Below, piece by piece: positions 1 to 6,666 of a DNA stretch of 22,389 nucleotides (within the stretch, counting starts at the first letter, position 1; each line of letters begins with the position of its first letter). A program made the position numbers and the translations under genes. Source of the stretch: a virus; IMG/VR virus record IMGVR_UViG_3300007510_000076, positions 1 to 22,389 of that record; one strand, 5' to 3'. The notes below the pieces were generated by a model. It saw nothing but the letters and a program-made list of their open reading frames with translations, was not told where the DNA came from and did not search any database.

Positions 1-800
1 CTTCTGACCTCTTGCTGAATTCTGTTAGTTTCTGTGTTTTTTTCAGGTGTTGCTGGTTTTATTGGTTTCAATGCTGGCGTTGCTGCTGTTGCTTTTTCTT
101 CTGCTGTTTTTTCTGCTGCTGTTTTCTTCTTAGCTTCACTTAATCTAGCCCTTACACCTCTAAAGATTTCTGTGTATTCTTTAGGAGATTTTTTTGATTC
201 AGTTAAACGCTCCCGTAGAAGAGTAGAAAATACCTTTTGCTCAGTTACACGGGGGAGAACCTCATTAAGTATTTCTTCAACAAGGATGCTTTGTCTGTTT
301 TCTGCTAATGTAGGATATGCTCCTCTAGTGGAAGGGTCAGCTACAATATCCCAAGTAATAAGGCGAAAGTCTTCATTTACATAACGCTTCCCATCATCAC
401 CTTCAGATAAAGTACCCATCCCTCTAGATGAAATACCTATTTGAACCCCACCTTCTACAAGAGCCCTAGCTACCTGACCCATAGGAGTATTTAATATCTC
501 TGCTTCTCCAATAATTTCATTACCTTTAACATCCAATTTAGTAATTAGATGAGAAACATTAGAAAGCTTTACACTATCATGTTGAGGGTGATCAAGCTCA
601 CCCATCAATCTACGATTATTCATAGATTCAGTTAATTTTTCAACCTCTCTAGTAAGGAGAGCTTTAGGATAAATTCTTTTGTTATTATTCTCTTCATCTG
701 CTCGTTGAAAAACACCTCTAACTTTCATAGAGGAGTTCTGCCCTTTACCCTCAGTGAGGATCTCCATTTTTTCAATAATAAAAACATCTTCTAATAACAT
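1..800 (-). CDS. Prohead core protease, T4 gp21-like (C-terminus cut by window edge)
   Basis: This is a serine protease of the T4 gp21 (prohead core protease) family. In T4 it cleaves scaffold, core and capsid proteins inside the prohead before DNA packaging. The 266 visible codons begin at the ATG at 798-800, 1 bp after the stop of the upstream gene, with an AAGGT-like ribosome site in the end of that gene. Family signatures seen are NKRIYP (residues 40-45), MGELDHP (66-72, carrying the probable catalytic His71), GEAEILNTPMG (98-108), GISSRGMGT (122-130, carrying the probable nucleophile at Ser124 or Ser125) and DIVADPSTRGAY (151-162). The protease core ends near residue 165, whereas T4 gp21 is about 210 residues in total. 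This protein continues for at least 100 more residues, with a Lys/Ala/Glu-rich stretch (222-245) and a Pro/Thr-rich one (241-258), and the frame is still open at the window edge. The extension could be a fused scaffold-like or core-binding tail, which is inference. The protease assignment is firm. Confidence 0.93.
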   Translation of the reverse strand, partial: MLLEDVFIIEKMEILTEGKGQNSSMKVRGVFQRADEENNNKRIYPKALLTREVEKLTESMNNRRLMGELDHPQHDSVKLSNVSHLITKLDVKGNEIIGEAEILNTPMGQVARALVEGGVQIGISSRGMGTLSEGDDGKRYVNEDFRLITWDIVADPSTRGAYPTLAENRQSILVEEILNEVLPRVTEQKVFSTLLRERLTESKKSPKEYTEIFRGVRARLSEAKKKTAAEKTAEEKATAATPALKPIKPATPEKNTETNRIQQEVR

Positions 801-801
801 A

Positions 802-1221
802 TTACTTACCTTTATCCTTTTTTCTTCTAGCTTTCGCTTTTAGACTTGAAGCAGTGGACCCGCCATGCTTTATTTTTGTTCTTGCAGCATGGCTTCTAAC
901 ACTAGACCATTTTGCAGAAGGGGTTGCGCTGCCTGGGGTAAAACCTTTAGCGGTTCTACCAGAAACCCTCTGCTGCTTGCTTTTGCCCCACCCACCAGAG
1001 GTGGTTACATACATCCTATAGGACCCTTTAGTTGAAAATATAGTACCAGGGGTAGTTTTCCTTAAAGCATCTTTAATAGTTTTATAAATAGGGGCTCTAC
1101 TTTTACGAGAAGTTACCTTATCTTTTCGTTTATAAGTACCCCTACCAGAAGGATACCTATTAGACTTCTTCTCATTTAGGTTTCTTTCTTCTAGATCTTG
1201 TACCGTTTGAATTAAGCTCAT
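802..1221 (-). CDS. Very basic small protein, probable prohead core component
   Basis: I do not recognise a family. The 139-residue product is extremely basic: about 36 Lys/Arg against about 7 Asp/Glu. A short N-terminal helix with mixed charge (residues 1-19) is followed by a Gly/Ser/Thr/Lys/Arg-rich body with a hydrophobic patch around residues 60-78 (TIFSTKGSYRMYV and GGWG) and ends in a Lys/Arg cluster. The start at 1221 is well supported: a G-rich Shine-Dalgarno lies 7 nt upstream and the next in-frame ATG is only at residue 70. The gene overlaps the upstream gene by 50 bp and ends 1 bp before the protease start. In T4 the genes just upstream of gene 21 encode the small core proteins gp67 and gp68. 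By position and charge this may be an internal head or scaffold protein that is processed by the protease, or a DNA-condensing internal protein. That role is inference from context only. Confidence 0.8.
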   Translation of the reverse strand: MSLIQTVQDLEERNLNEKKSNRYPSGRGTYKRKDKVTSRKSRAPIYKTIKDALRKTTPGTIFSTKGSYRMYVTTSGGWGKSKQQRVSGRTAKGFTPGSATPSAKWSSVRSHAARTKIKHGGSTASSLKAKARRKKDKGK

Positions 1222-1576
1222 TGGACTTCCCCCCTAACTTAACACCAAGTCCTCCTGTAGTTGTTGAGCCAGGAGTTACGCCAAGCTCAGTAAGGAGAGA
1301 CTTTAATTCACTAATTTTTTGTTTAATTTCTTCTTTTAATTGCACTTTTCTATTTTTTTTAATACTAACTTCAGGCTTAGTAGGATTACTTATACCAAAA
1401 GAATTAGAAAGAACATTATCAACAGACTCTTGAATAACTTCTACATCAGAAATATCAGGGACATTTCCAGGCAAATTACTCCTCTTAGGTTTAGGGGTAG
1501 GACTAGCTATCTCTTGCTCAAACAAACTTTGAGCAAAATCACCAACGCTAATTCCTAAACTATTAGTAGAACCCAT
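1172..1576 (-). CDS. Small charged protein in the head-core block, unknown function
   Basis: The 134-residue product has no family I recognise. Residues 1-25 look helical. They are followed by a Pro/Lys linker (SPTPKPKRSNLP, residues 25-36), an acidic helix-prone segment (DISDVEVIQESVDNVL) and a Lys-rich amphipathic helix or coiled coil with regularly spaced Leu (residues about 74-98, including LKEEIKQKISELKSLL). A flexible Gly/Thr-rich segment and a basic tail ending RSRRKKPK complete it. The start has a TAAGG ribosome site about 6 nt upstream, 8 bp after the stop of the acidic gene. The 3' 50 bp overlap the next gene in another frame. Position between an acidic and a very basic small protein, just before the prohead protease, suggests a prohead core or scaffold role. 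This is inference from T4-like gene order, not from sequence homology. Confidence 0.75.
   Translation of the reverse strand: MGSTNSLGISVGDFAQSLFEQEIASPTPKPKRSNLPGNVPDISDVEVIQESVDNVLSNSFGISNPTKPEVSIKKNRKVQLKEEIKQKISELKSLLTELGVTPGSTTTGGLGVKLGGKSNELNSNGTRSRRKKPK
1229..1235 (-). promoter_or_regulatory. G-rich ribosome binding site inside the upstream gene
   Basis: On the minus strand AGGGGGG sits 7 nt before the ATG at 1219-1221. It lies inside the coding sequence of the 134-residue gene, where it encodes two Gly codons. It is the only plausible initiation signal for the 139-residue gene and fixes its start, and therefore the 50-bp overlap. A run of six G is also a possible slippage site, but the independent start is the simpler reading. 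Confidence 0.6.
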
Positions 1577-1584
1577 AAGAAACC

Positions 1585-1956
1585 TTACTTTGTTTCAACC
1601 TTTTTAGATTTAAGTTCACGGGACATTTTAGCTAGAAATTGAATATCTTCCTCATCAAGACCCTCAAGAAGGTCTTCTTCATCACCCTCTTCCTCTTCTT
1701 TCTCAGACTCAACAATGATGTTCTCAGCCTCTTGGAATACCTCTAGCATTTGGTCAGCATGTTCAAGCAAAACCTCGTCAGAAAGCTGCTCATCAAGCTT
1801 AGATTCGCAAAGGGGACAGGAATGCTCCTCAGAAACCTCTTTACCCTCTTCAATAACCTCTTGCTCCTCAACAGCAGCAACAGATTCAGTAATTACACCT
1901 ACCTGTTTCCAAGCGGCAGTGCCTAGTACGGCTTCTCTCAATTGATCTTTGTTCAT
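1585..1956 (-). CDS. Acidic protein with a CPxC zinc-hook-like motif, possible gp67-like core protein
   Basis: The 123-residue product is strongly acidic. Asp/Glu are abundant throughout and form a solid run at about residues 82-95 (SEKEEEEGDEEDL). Most of it looks helical. Between two acidic segments lies HSCPLCESKL (residues 45-54), a Cys-Pro-Leu-Cys knuckle with an adjacent His. Only one CxxC pair is present, so metal binding would need His45 or a second chain. The start has an AAGGAG ribosome site 7 nt upstream, directly preceded by a small palindrome. The gene is the first of the head-core group after the longest gap in the window. T4 gp67 is also a small acidic prohead core protein encoded near gene 21, so a similar role is plausible; the CPxC motif is not something I associate with gp67. 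Function is not established. Confidence 0.78.
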   Translation of the reverse strand: MNKDQLREAVLGTAAWKQVGVITESVAAVEEQEVIEEGKEVSEEHSCPLCESKLDEQLSDEVLLEHADQMLEVFQEAENIIVESEKEEEEGDEEDLLEGLDEEDIQFLAKMSRELKSKKVETK

Positions 1957-2031
1957 AATAAAACTCCTTACGGTAATACCGTCTTAAATATGTATATCTA
2001 ATTAAATTTAATAAACGATTTTTACTAATTT
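1957..2031 (-). other. Intergenic region between tail and head-core blocks
   Basis: At 75 bp this is the longest gap between genes in the window. It is very AT-rich. It holds a 9-bp direct repeat (atttttact on the plus strand at 2018-2026 and 2028-2036, the second copy running into the stop of the PAAR gene), AT-rich sequence resembling -10 elements at about 1985-2000, and the palindrome at 1970-1982. A promoter for the head-core genes could lie here. I see no perfect -35/-10 pair, no exact T4 late element (TATAAATA) on the minus strand, and no strong terminator hairpin. Confidence 0.35.
1970..1982 (-). promoter_or_regulatory. 13-nt palindrome next to the ribosome site of the acidic gene
   Basis: On the minus strand ACGGTATTACCGT is a perfect inverted repeat with 5-6 bp arms and a 1-3 nt loop. 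It is followed immediately by AAGGAG and then, 7 nt later, the ATG of the 123-residue gene. As RNA it could form a small hairpin abutting the Shine-Dalgarno; as DNA it could be a protein site. The symmetry is seen directly. Any regulatory role is inference, and a palindrome this short can occur by chance. Confidence 0.35.
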
Positions 2032-2352
2032 TTACTCATTACAAAACACATTTACGCTAATATTATCTAGATTGGTGATGGTTTCGTGAAGTAAGCATGA
2101 TCGGGAGTCGTTTTCTCTATGTAAAGGCTTCCCATTAACAAAAATATTAGGCGACCCTTCTGAAGGGTAACATCTTTTATCGGTTTGGGAAGTATGCACT
2201 CCGTTACACCCATGCTCTAAATCAGTAACACCAAACAAAGCAACAAACCTCCCACCAGCAGTAACATTATCTGAAGATTCTTCTTCTGATAAGGCTCCAT
2301 CAAAAAGACAGGTTTCCCCAGTATCATCCCCCACCATTGCTATTCTTGCCAT
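2032..2352 (-). CDS. PAAR-like spike tip protein
   Basis: PAAR-repeat proteins form the sharp, zinc-bound tip on the central spike of contractile tails and type VI secretion systems (T4 gp5.4 is the phage example). This 106-residue product shows the hallmark PAAR segment GSPNIFVNGKPLHREND (residues 66-82), followed by Cys86 and His89. The first half (MARIAMVGDD) fits the usual N-terminal strand. His47, His53, His78, Cys86 and His89 are candidate ligands; which of them bind metal cannot be told by eye. The usual Ala-Ala-Arg of the motif reads Leu-His-Arg here, and the middle (residues 15-62) is less canonical, with additional Cys at 15, 49, 61 and 104. An AGGAG site precedes the ATG, which begins 1 bp after the stop of the 1434-residue gene. 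It closes the tail block before the head-core genes. Confidence 0.8.
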   Translation of the reverse strand: MARIAMVGDDTGETCLFDGALSEEESSDNVTAGGRFVALFGVTDLEHGCNGVHTSQTDKRCYPSEGSPNIFVNGKPLHRENDSRSCLLHETITNLDNISVNVFCNE

Positions 2353-2353
2353 A

Positions 2354-5300
2354 TTATTCTCCTGGGAATTCCTCTAGGGAATCCTCCACTAACTTTTCTA
2401 TAGTTAGTTTTCCTGCTACTTTAGGAACATATTTAGAAATATTTTTAATATTTGAATTCACTGAATCTTTTATTTTCCCGAATTCAGCATTGATAGTATC
2501 ATTACTACTGATTTTACCCAAAAGGAACTTAGATTTTAAATCTTGGAAATTAAAGGAATCTACTAAAGCAATAGATTTCTTATCTTGCTTACTCATCCTT
2601 TTATAAACTGATCCCCAAGTGATAGTATTAGAATTTCTTTCTACAAACTCATTCCCATCTTCAATTACTCCTCGTATTGCCTTAAATAAGGCCCTAGTGG
2701 CTGGTTCTGGTCTTGGTAATATCTCATAACCTTTCTTGAAAGGTTTTAGAGTATCCTTTACTTTTGAATCATTATACTCGTAAGTAAAGGATTCAAAATA
2801 CTTGTCACCAGTAGCAGTATTTAAATAATAATCAGAATGAACCTCATCTAAAATAGGAGAATTAAAATTTTGTTTATAATCAGATGTTTTAGAAGTTATA
2901 TTGAAATTAAGAATCCTTGTTTGATAATCAACCAACTTAGAAGTACCTATTGAGGTTATAATATCATTTCTGTCCGTAGGTATAACAACTATGTACCAAG
3001 GTATTCTTCTAGGAAGTACGGCAAAATCTTCAGATTCTGAGGGAGCAAAGGTATCAAAACTTATATCTTTATACTCCACATTCAATTGTTTCTTTTTTTC
3101 CATATGATCTAAAAATAAATCAGTATGATGAATATAGAAATTATAAAAGGGGTAAACTTTTGTTTTTACCCAATCCTCAATCTCAACAGGGTCCGTTATA
3201 AGATCATAATTACAAGATGTTAACCTTATTAGTGAATTCTCCCTATCTAAATCTGTTAAAGATGCTGTATTTAGTTTGAAGACATATTTACTAGACCTTT
3301 CAGAACTTAATGAAGCATCTTCCTCAATTTTAGCAACAGCAGCAGAACTTACTGTTAATTTAATATTAAAGGTATCCTTTATTTTCTTAAATGAATTAGT
3401 AAGATCTTCAAAATCCATAACTTTAGATCTATGAATTTGAGTGTCTAAGTCTAAAATAGAGTGATTCCCGTCTGCATACACGAAGTTTATTTGATCGAAA
3501 TCTGTTATAGGGAGTGATGAAGTAGTCCCGTCACTTAAAGCCAAATCAATAACATCTGTATCATGAACAAATAATTGTTCTACACTTAAATCAGACTCTA
3601 TTATAGGTAAATTCTTACTTAAATCACTAGCAATAGTTTTCCATCTAAGAACCCTTTCTTTATTTGATCCCCAATATTCTCTAGGATTTAGACTTTTAGA
3701 ATTATTAACAGTTTTAATAATCTCATTAAGAGCAGTAAAAGTAGGGTTAACTACTAAGCCTGGATTACTCTTTTTACTTAAAGTGCCCATATTATCAATA
3801 TCAGATATATCAAAACTGCTTAACTGGTCTTTGATAATCAAATCTTTGATTTTCTGTAGAATAGTGTTCTTTAAAGGGCTCCCATCAGCATGTTTTAAAT
3901 TGTTTACCTTAACTCTAAATTCTTTTGTAAGACTAAGATGGATGTTTTCAAGTGTTAGATCTGAGAATATAGATTCACTATAGTCTGTTTCATTATCTGT
4001 AGAATTATAATACTTATTAATAAGGTGTATCCTATAATCAATTATGTTTGAAAATATATTATTATAATATCTCCCCGTAGGCTTATAAGGAATAAAGGGT
4101 AATCTTCTCCTTGGGGCGTATCTTTCATTAGAGGTAACTGGATCAAAAAGTAATTCACTAGATCTCCTATTAGATAAGTGATTTAAGTAGTCTTTTTGAG
4201 CGGAAGCTTTTGATAATTGCTTAGTTGAATATGATGCCCTAAAATTTCTAAGACTATTCCTACCTGACAAAAAGTTTAATATTTTTGTACCTAACCCTAC
4301 TGTTTCACCTGTTCCTGGTCCTCCTGGGTCAGTGGGATCAGAATCACCACAATTACTACCTGTTGGAGGGGGAGAACTAGGCAAGTTGAAGGATGCAGTA
4401 TTATCCACTCCATTTACTCCAACATGAAATGCTGTAGTACTAGCATTTGTTAGTGTCATTGTTAAAAATAGTTTTAATAGACCCTGCCCGTTTGTTTCTA
4501 TAATGCCTGGGGGTAAATTCCAGAACTTTGCCTTATATCTATAAGCATCTCCTTGAATAGGAGAAAATTGCCAATCTCCTAAAGTATTACCTTGCGATGG
4601 AGCTAGAACAATACTATCAATTTTAGTAATAGCTCCTGTATTATCCAACGCTTCTATAATTAAAGTTCCACGGTTTTCTATGTCTTGTCCAATGTCTGGG
4701 TCAGTCCAAGTATTAGTACACATTATTATGTGTGGCGCAGGATCTCCAACCCAGTAGCAACTAGCCCCAGTGCCAGTAAATATTAACTCTTCTGTAGTAT
4801 TTTGTATTTGTTTAATATTTAAACCAGCTATAGGGTTGGTGTTAGGAGCTACACATTGAAATGGTTGAGGATACTCAAAATCAGGGATTTCGCCCCCTGC
4901 GTTATCTGCTCGACAATGCAATTTAAGAAATTTAAAACCTACCCAATCAGTAAATGTTAATCTAGTAAAATGAAACCCATTGTTCTTTTCCGCATCCCTA
5001 GCATCCCCAGCCATATTAACAAGTTCAACCCTTTTTCTACCTTTATCTATAGTAGTAATATTATGTATGTCAAATGATAATCCAGGAGTCGAAGGAAAAT
5101 CAAAATTAATGCTGGTAACATTTACTGGTTCCCCAAGGTCATTAAAAGTTAATACATCAATAACAGAAGTCCCGTCTTCTGTACACTTCTTCCAAGCAGT
5201 GTTCTCAGCAAAACCTGTTGCAGTTAAATAAGCCTCTCCTCCTGGAGGAGCATCAAACTGAATTTGATCTGACCCATTAATGATATCATTAATAGGCTGA

Positions 5301-6658
5301 ACTTGGATAATTTGAATTTTAGCTACAGTGTCTTGGTCTGAAGTATATCCACAATTATTGGAATCAAAAGAGCAAGACTCGAAACTGTCACATATGGTAA
5401 GATCTTCTGGATCAAACTGTAATAGCACAGAACCAGTTAAGGGTTCAGTTGCACACCCACCGACTGTTAAAGTTACTGTTAAGGTTTGTGTTCCAGTTGA
5501 ATTATTCAGAGCAGTAGTGCTTATAGTTATATGCCCAGAATTATTATCAATTGTAGAACCTAATCCTCCATCAATAGAAAGATTAGTGTTTATATTAGGA
5601 TCAGATATCAGAACCGCTAAAGAGCCTCCCTGAGGGGAGAAAACTATAATATTGTCATCTGGGCAAACTGTCCAACCAAGATCACCTGCAGGATCATTAA
5701 AAGGTTCATTTATATGACTATAAGCGTCTGATAAAATTGTCTCTACTTCATCTGGGTCTGGGCAGTTATTAGGTACACATTTCAATACTACTACCATATC
5801 ATCACAGTCCCCACCGCAAGAACCTTGATCCATACAGTCTGCATAAAGGTTCCCAGTTTCTGACACTGTTGTACAAGAAAGACCAGCCCCGACAGTAGCC
5901 TTCCAATTAGTAATTATTGCTCGATTTACAGCCTCCCCTATTTGAGCCTCCTGGGGAGTAACGCCGTCACATACTTGGGTAAATGTTGCTTCTTTTATAA
6001 ACCCCCCAGGGGATATTGGGGTAGTCTGTATCTGAGGGTTATTTGGGTTTATTTCACATCTACAAAATTCAATAGGGCCAGACCCCCCTCCACCTCCACC
6101 ACCTCCATCACCAGGAGCGTCAAAATCTCTACAACAACCGTTGTTTGCATCCTTACAATCTTGTGGGTCTTTATACCCTGTTTTATTAGCAAAAACGAAT
6201 ACATCTGGGGTATTACTCTCATTTTCACTATTAAATGAGACATCTATAAAAGTTGTACACCCCTGAGAATTATCGCAAGGATTGGCCGCATGTATAGGTG
6301 AACAATAATAATAACGGACAGTAGTGCAACAAGTAGTAGGTTGTGTTATAAAATATGTAACACCATCCTTAGTGAAAGAATCAACAGTTACTATGTCACT
6401 ACACTCATCTATAACTCCCAAGACTACTAGTTCTTCTTTGGTAAAAGTAGTATTATTTTGACCAGTACTTGCGCCACAATTAGGTGAGTCACTATAAGTA
6501 CAATAGAAAACAGTAACTTCTATATCGCAATCACTACCACCACCGCCAGGGGGATCTCCTCCTCCACCACCAGGGTCTCCTCCTCCTCCACCATCAGGGG
6601 GTTGAGGCCCCCCAACAATGTTTATAGCCTTAAGTATACATGAATAAAGGGTTCCCAT
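2354..6658 (-). CDS. Large two-part virion protein: Cys-rich polyglycine N-half, charged C-half
   Basis: The 1434-residue product is of unrecognised family and is probably a tail or baseplate-associated structural protein, judged from its neighbours. After about 18 residues a polyglycine/Asp-Pro linker (21-42) leads into a beta-rich, Cys-rich region with 33 of the protein's 34 cysteines in residues 1-770, including Cys-Cys pairs at 110-111 and 175-176. A second polyglycine linker lies at 184-194 and a Pro/Gly linker at about 762-785. The remaining 650 residues contain one Cys, are rich in Asn, Asp, Lys and Ile, and look like a mixed alpha/beta structural domain. The start lacks a clear Shine-Dalgarno. 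The ATG at 6658 follows the stop of the 845-residue gene by 8 bp, so reinitiation or coupling is likely; an ATG 5 nt earlier is in another frame. It could be a fibre, a baseplate decoration or a spike-linked protein. It ends 1 bp before the PAAR gene. Confidence 0.85.
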   Translation of the reverse strand: MGTLYSCILKAINIVGGPQPPDGGGGGDPGGGGGDPPGGGGSDCDIEVTVFYCTYSDSPNCGASTGQNNTTFTKEELVVLGVIDECSDIVTVDSFTKDGVTYFITQPTTCCTTVRYYYCSPIHAANPCDNSQGCTTFIDVSFNSENESNTPDVFVFANKTGYKDPQDCKDANNGCCRDFDAPGDGGGGGGGGSGPIEFCRCEINPNNPQIQTTPISPGGFIKEATFTQVCDGVTPQEAQIGEAVNRAIITNWKATVGAGLSCTTVSETGNLYADCMDQGSCGGDCDDMVVVLKCVPNNCPDPDEVETILSDAYSHINEPFNDPAGDLGWTVCPDDNIIVFSPQGGSLAVLISDPNINTNLSIDGGLGSTIDNNSGHITISTTALNNSTGTQTLTVTLTVGGCATEPLTGSVLLQFDPEDLTICDSFESCSFDSNNCGYTSDQDTVAKIQIIQVQPINDIINGSDQIQFDAPPGGEAYLTATGFAENTAWKKCTEDGTSVIDVLTFNDLGEPVNVTSINFDFPSTPGLSFDIHNITTIDKGRKRVELVNMAGDARDAEKNNGFHFTRLTFTDWVGFKFLKLHCRADNAGGEIPDFEYPQPFQCVAPNTNPIAGLNIKQIQNTTEELIFTGTGASCYWVGDPAPHIIMCTNTWTDPDIGQDIENRGTLIIEALDNTGAITKIDSIVLAPSQGNTLGDWQFSPIQGDAYRYKAKFWNLPPGIIETNGQGLLKLFLTMTLTNASTTAFHVGVNGVDNTASFNLPSSPPPTGSNCGDSDPTDPGGPGTGETVGLGTKILNFLSGRNSLRNFRASYSTKQLSKASAQKDYLNHLSNRRSSELLFDPVTSNERYAPRRRLPFIPYKPTGRYYNNIFSNIIDYRIHLINKYYNSTDNETDYSESIFSDLTLENIHLSLTKEFRVKVNNLKHADGSPLKNTILQKIKDLIIKDQLSSFDISDIDNMGTLSKKSNPGLVVNPTFTALNEIIKTVNNSKSLNPREYWGSNKERVLRWKTIASDLSKNLPIIESDLSVEQLFVHDTDVIDLALSDGTTSSLPITDFDQINFVYADGNHSILDLDTQIHRSKVMDFEDLTNSFKKIKDTFNIKLTVSSAAVAKIEEDASLSSERSSKYVFKLNTASLTDLDRENSLIRLTSCNYDLITDPVEIEDWVKTKVYPFYNFYIHHTDLFLDHMEKKKQLNVEYKDISFDTFAPSESEDFAVLPRRIPWYIVVIPTDRNDIITSIGTSKLVDYQTRILNFNITSKTSDYKQNFNSPILDEVHSDYYLNTATGDKYFESFTYEYNDSKVKDTLKPFKKGYEILPRPEPATRALFKAIRGVIEDGNEFVERNSNTITWGSVYKRMSKQDKKSIALVDSFNFQDLKSKFLLGKISSNDTINAEFGKIKDSVNSNIKNISKYVPKVAGKLTIEKLVEDSLEEFPGE
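6077..6109 (-). repeat. Second polyglycine tract in the 1434-residue gene
   Basis: This low-complexity G-rich stretch encodes Asp followed by eight Gly, then Ser-Gly (residues 184-194). It separates two cysteine-rich segments and probably acts as a hinge. Confidence 0.65.
6533..6598 (-). repeat. Polyglycine/Asp-Pro tandem repeat in the 1434-residue gene
   Basis: Imperfect tandem repeats of a G-rich unit encode residues 21-42, roughly three copies of an Asp-Pro-Gly(4-5) block. It is a flexible linker near the N-terminus and a likely site of repeat-number variation. Confidence 0.7.
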
Positions 6659-6666
6659 GACATGTT

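Noticed and set aside
34-384. Plus-strand open frame of 116 residues
   Set aside because: It lies antisense to the prohead protease gene, has an Ala/Phe/Val-rich composition expected from the complement of a Lys/Ala-rich tail, and has no ribosome site or homology I recognise.
1081-1090. TATAAATA, the T4 late promoter element, on the plus strand
   Set aside because: It lies within a coding region and points opposite to all genes; no plus-strand gene follows.
1221-1945. Three plus-strand open frames of 70-76 residues
   Set aside because: All are antisense to the acidic and charged head-core genes, whose frames have good ribosome sites and coherent composition.
1971-1983. Palindrome as a transcription terminator for the tail block
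   Set aside because: The stem is only 5-6 bp and is followed by AAGGAGTTTTATT, not a clean run of T; it also overlaps the gene-start region.
4980-6238. Several plus- and minus-strand frames of 64-101 residues inside the 1434-residue gene
   Set aside because: They overlap a continuous long frame and show no independent start signal; they are shadow frames.
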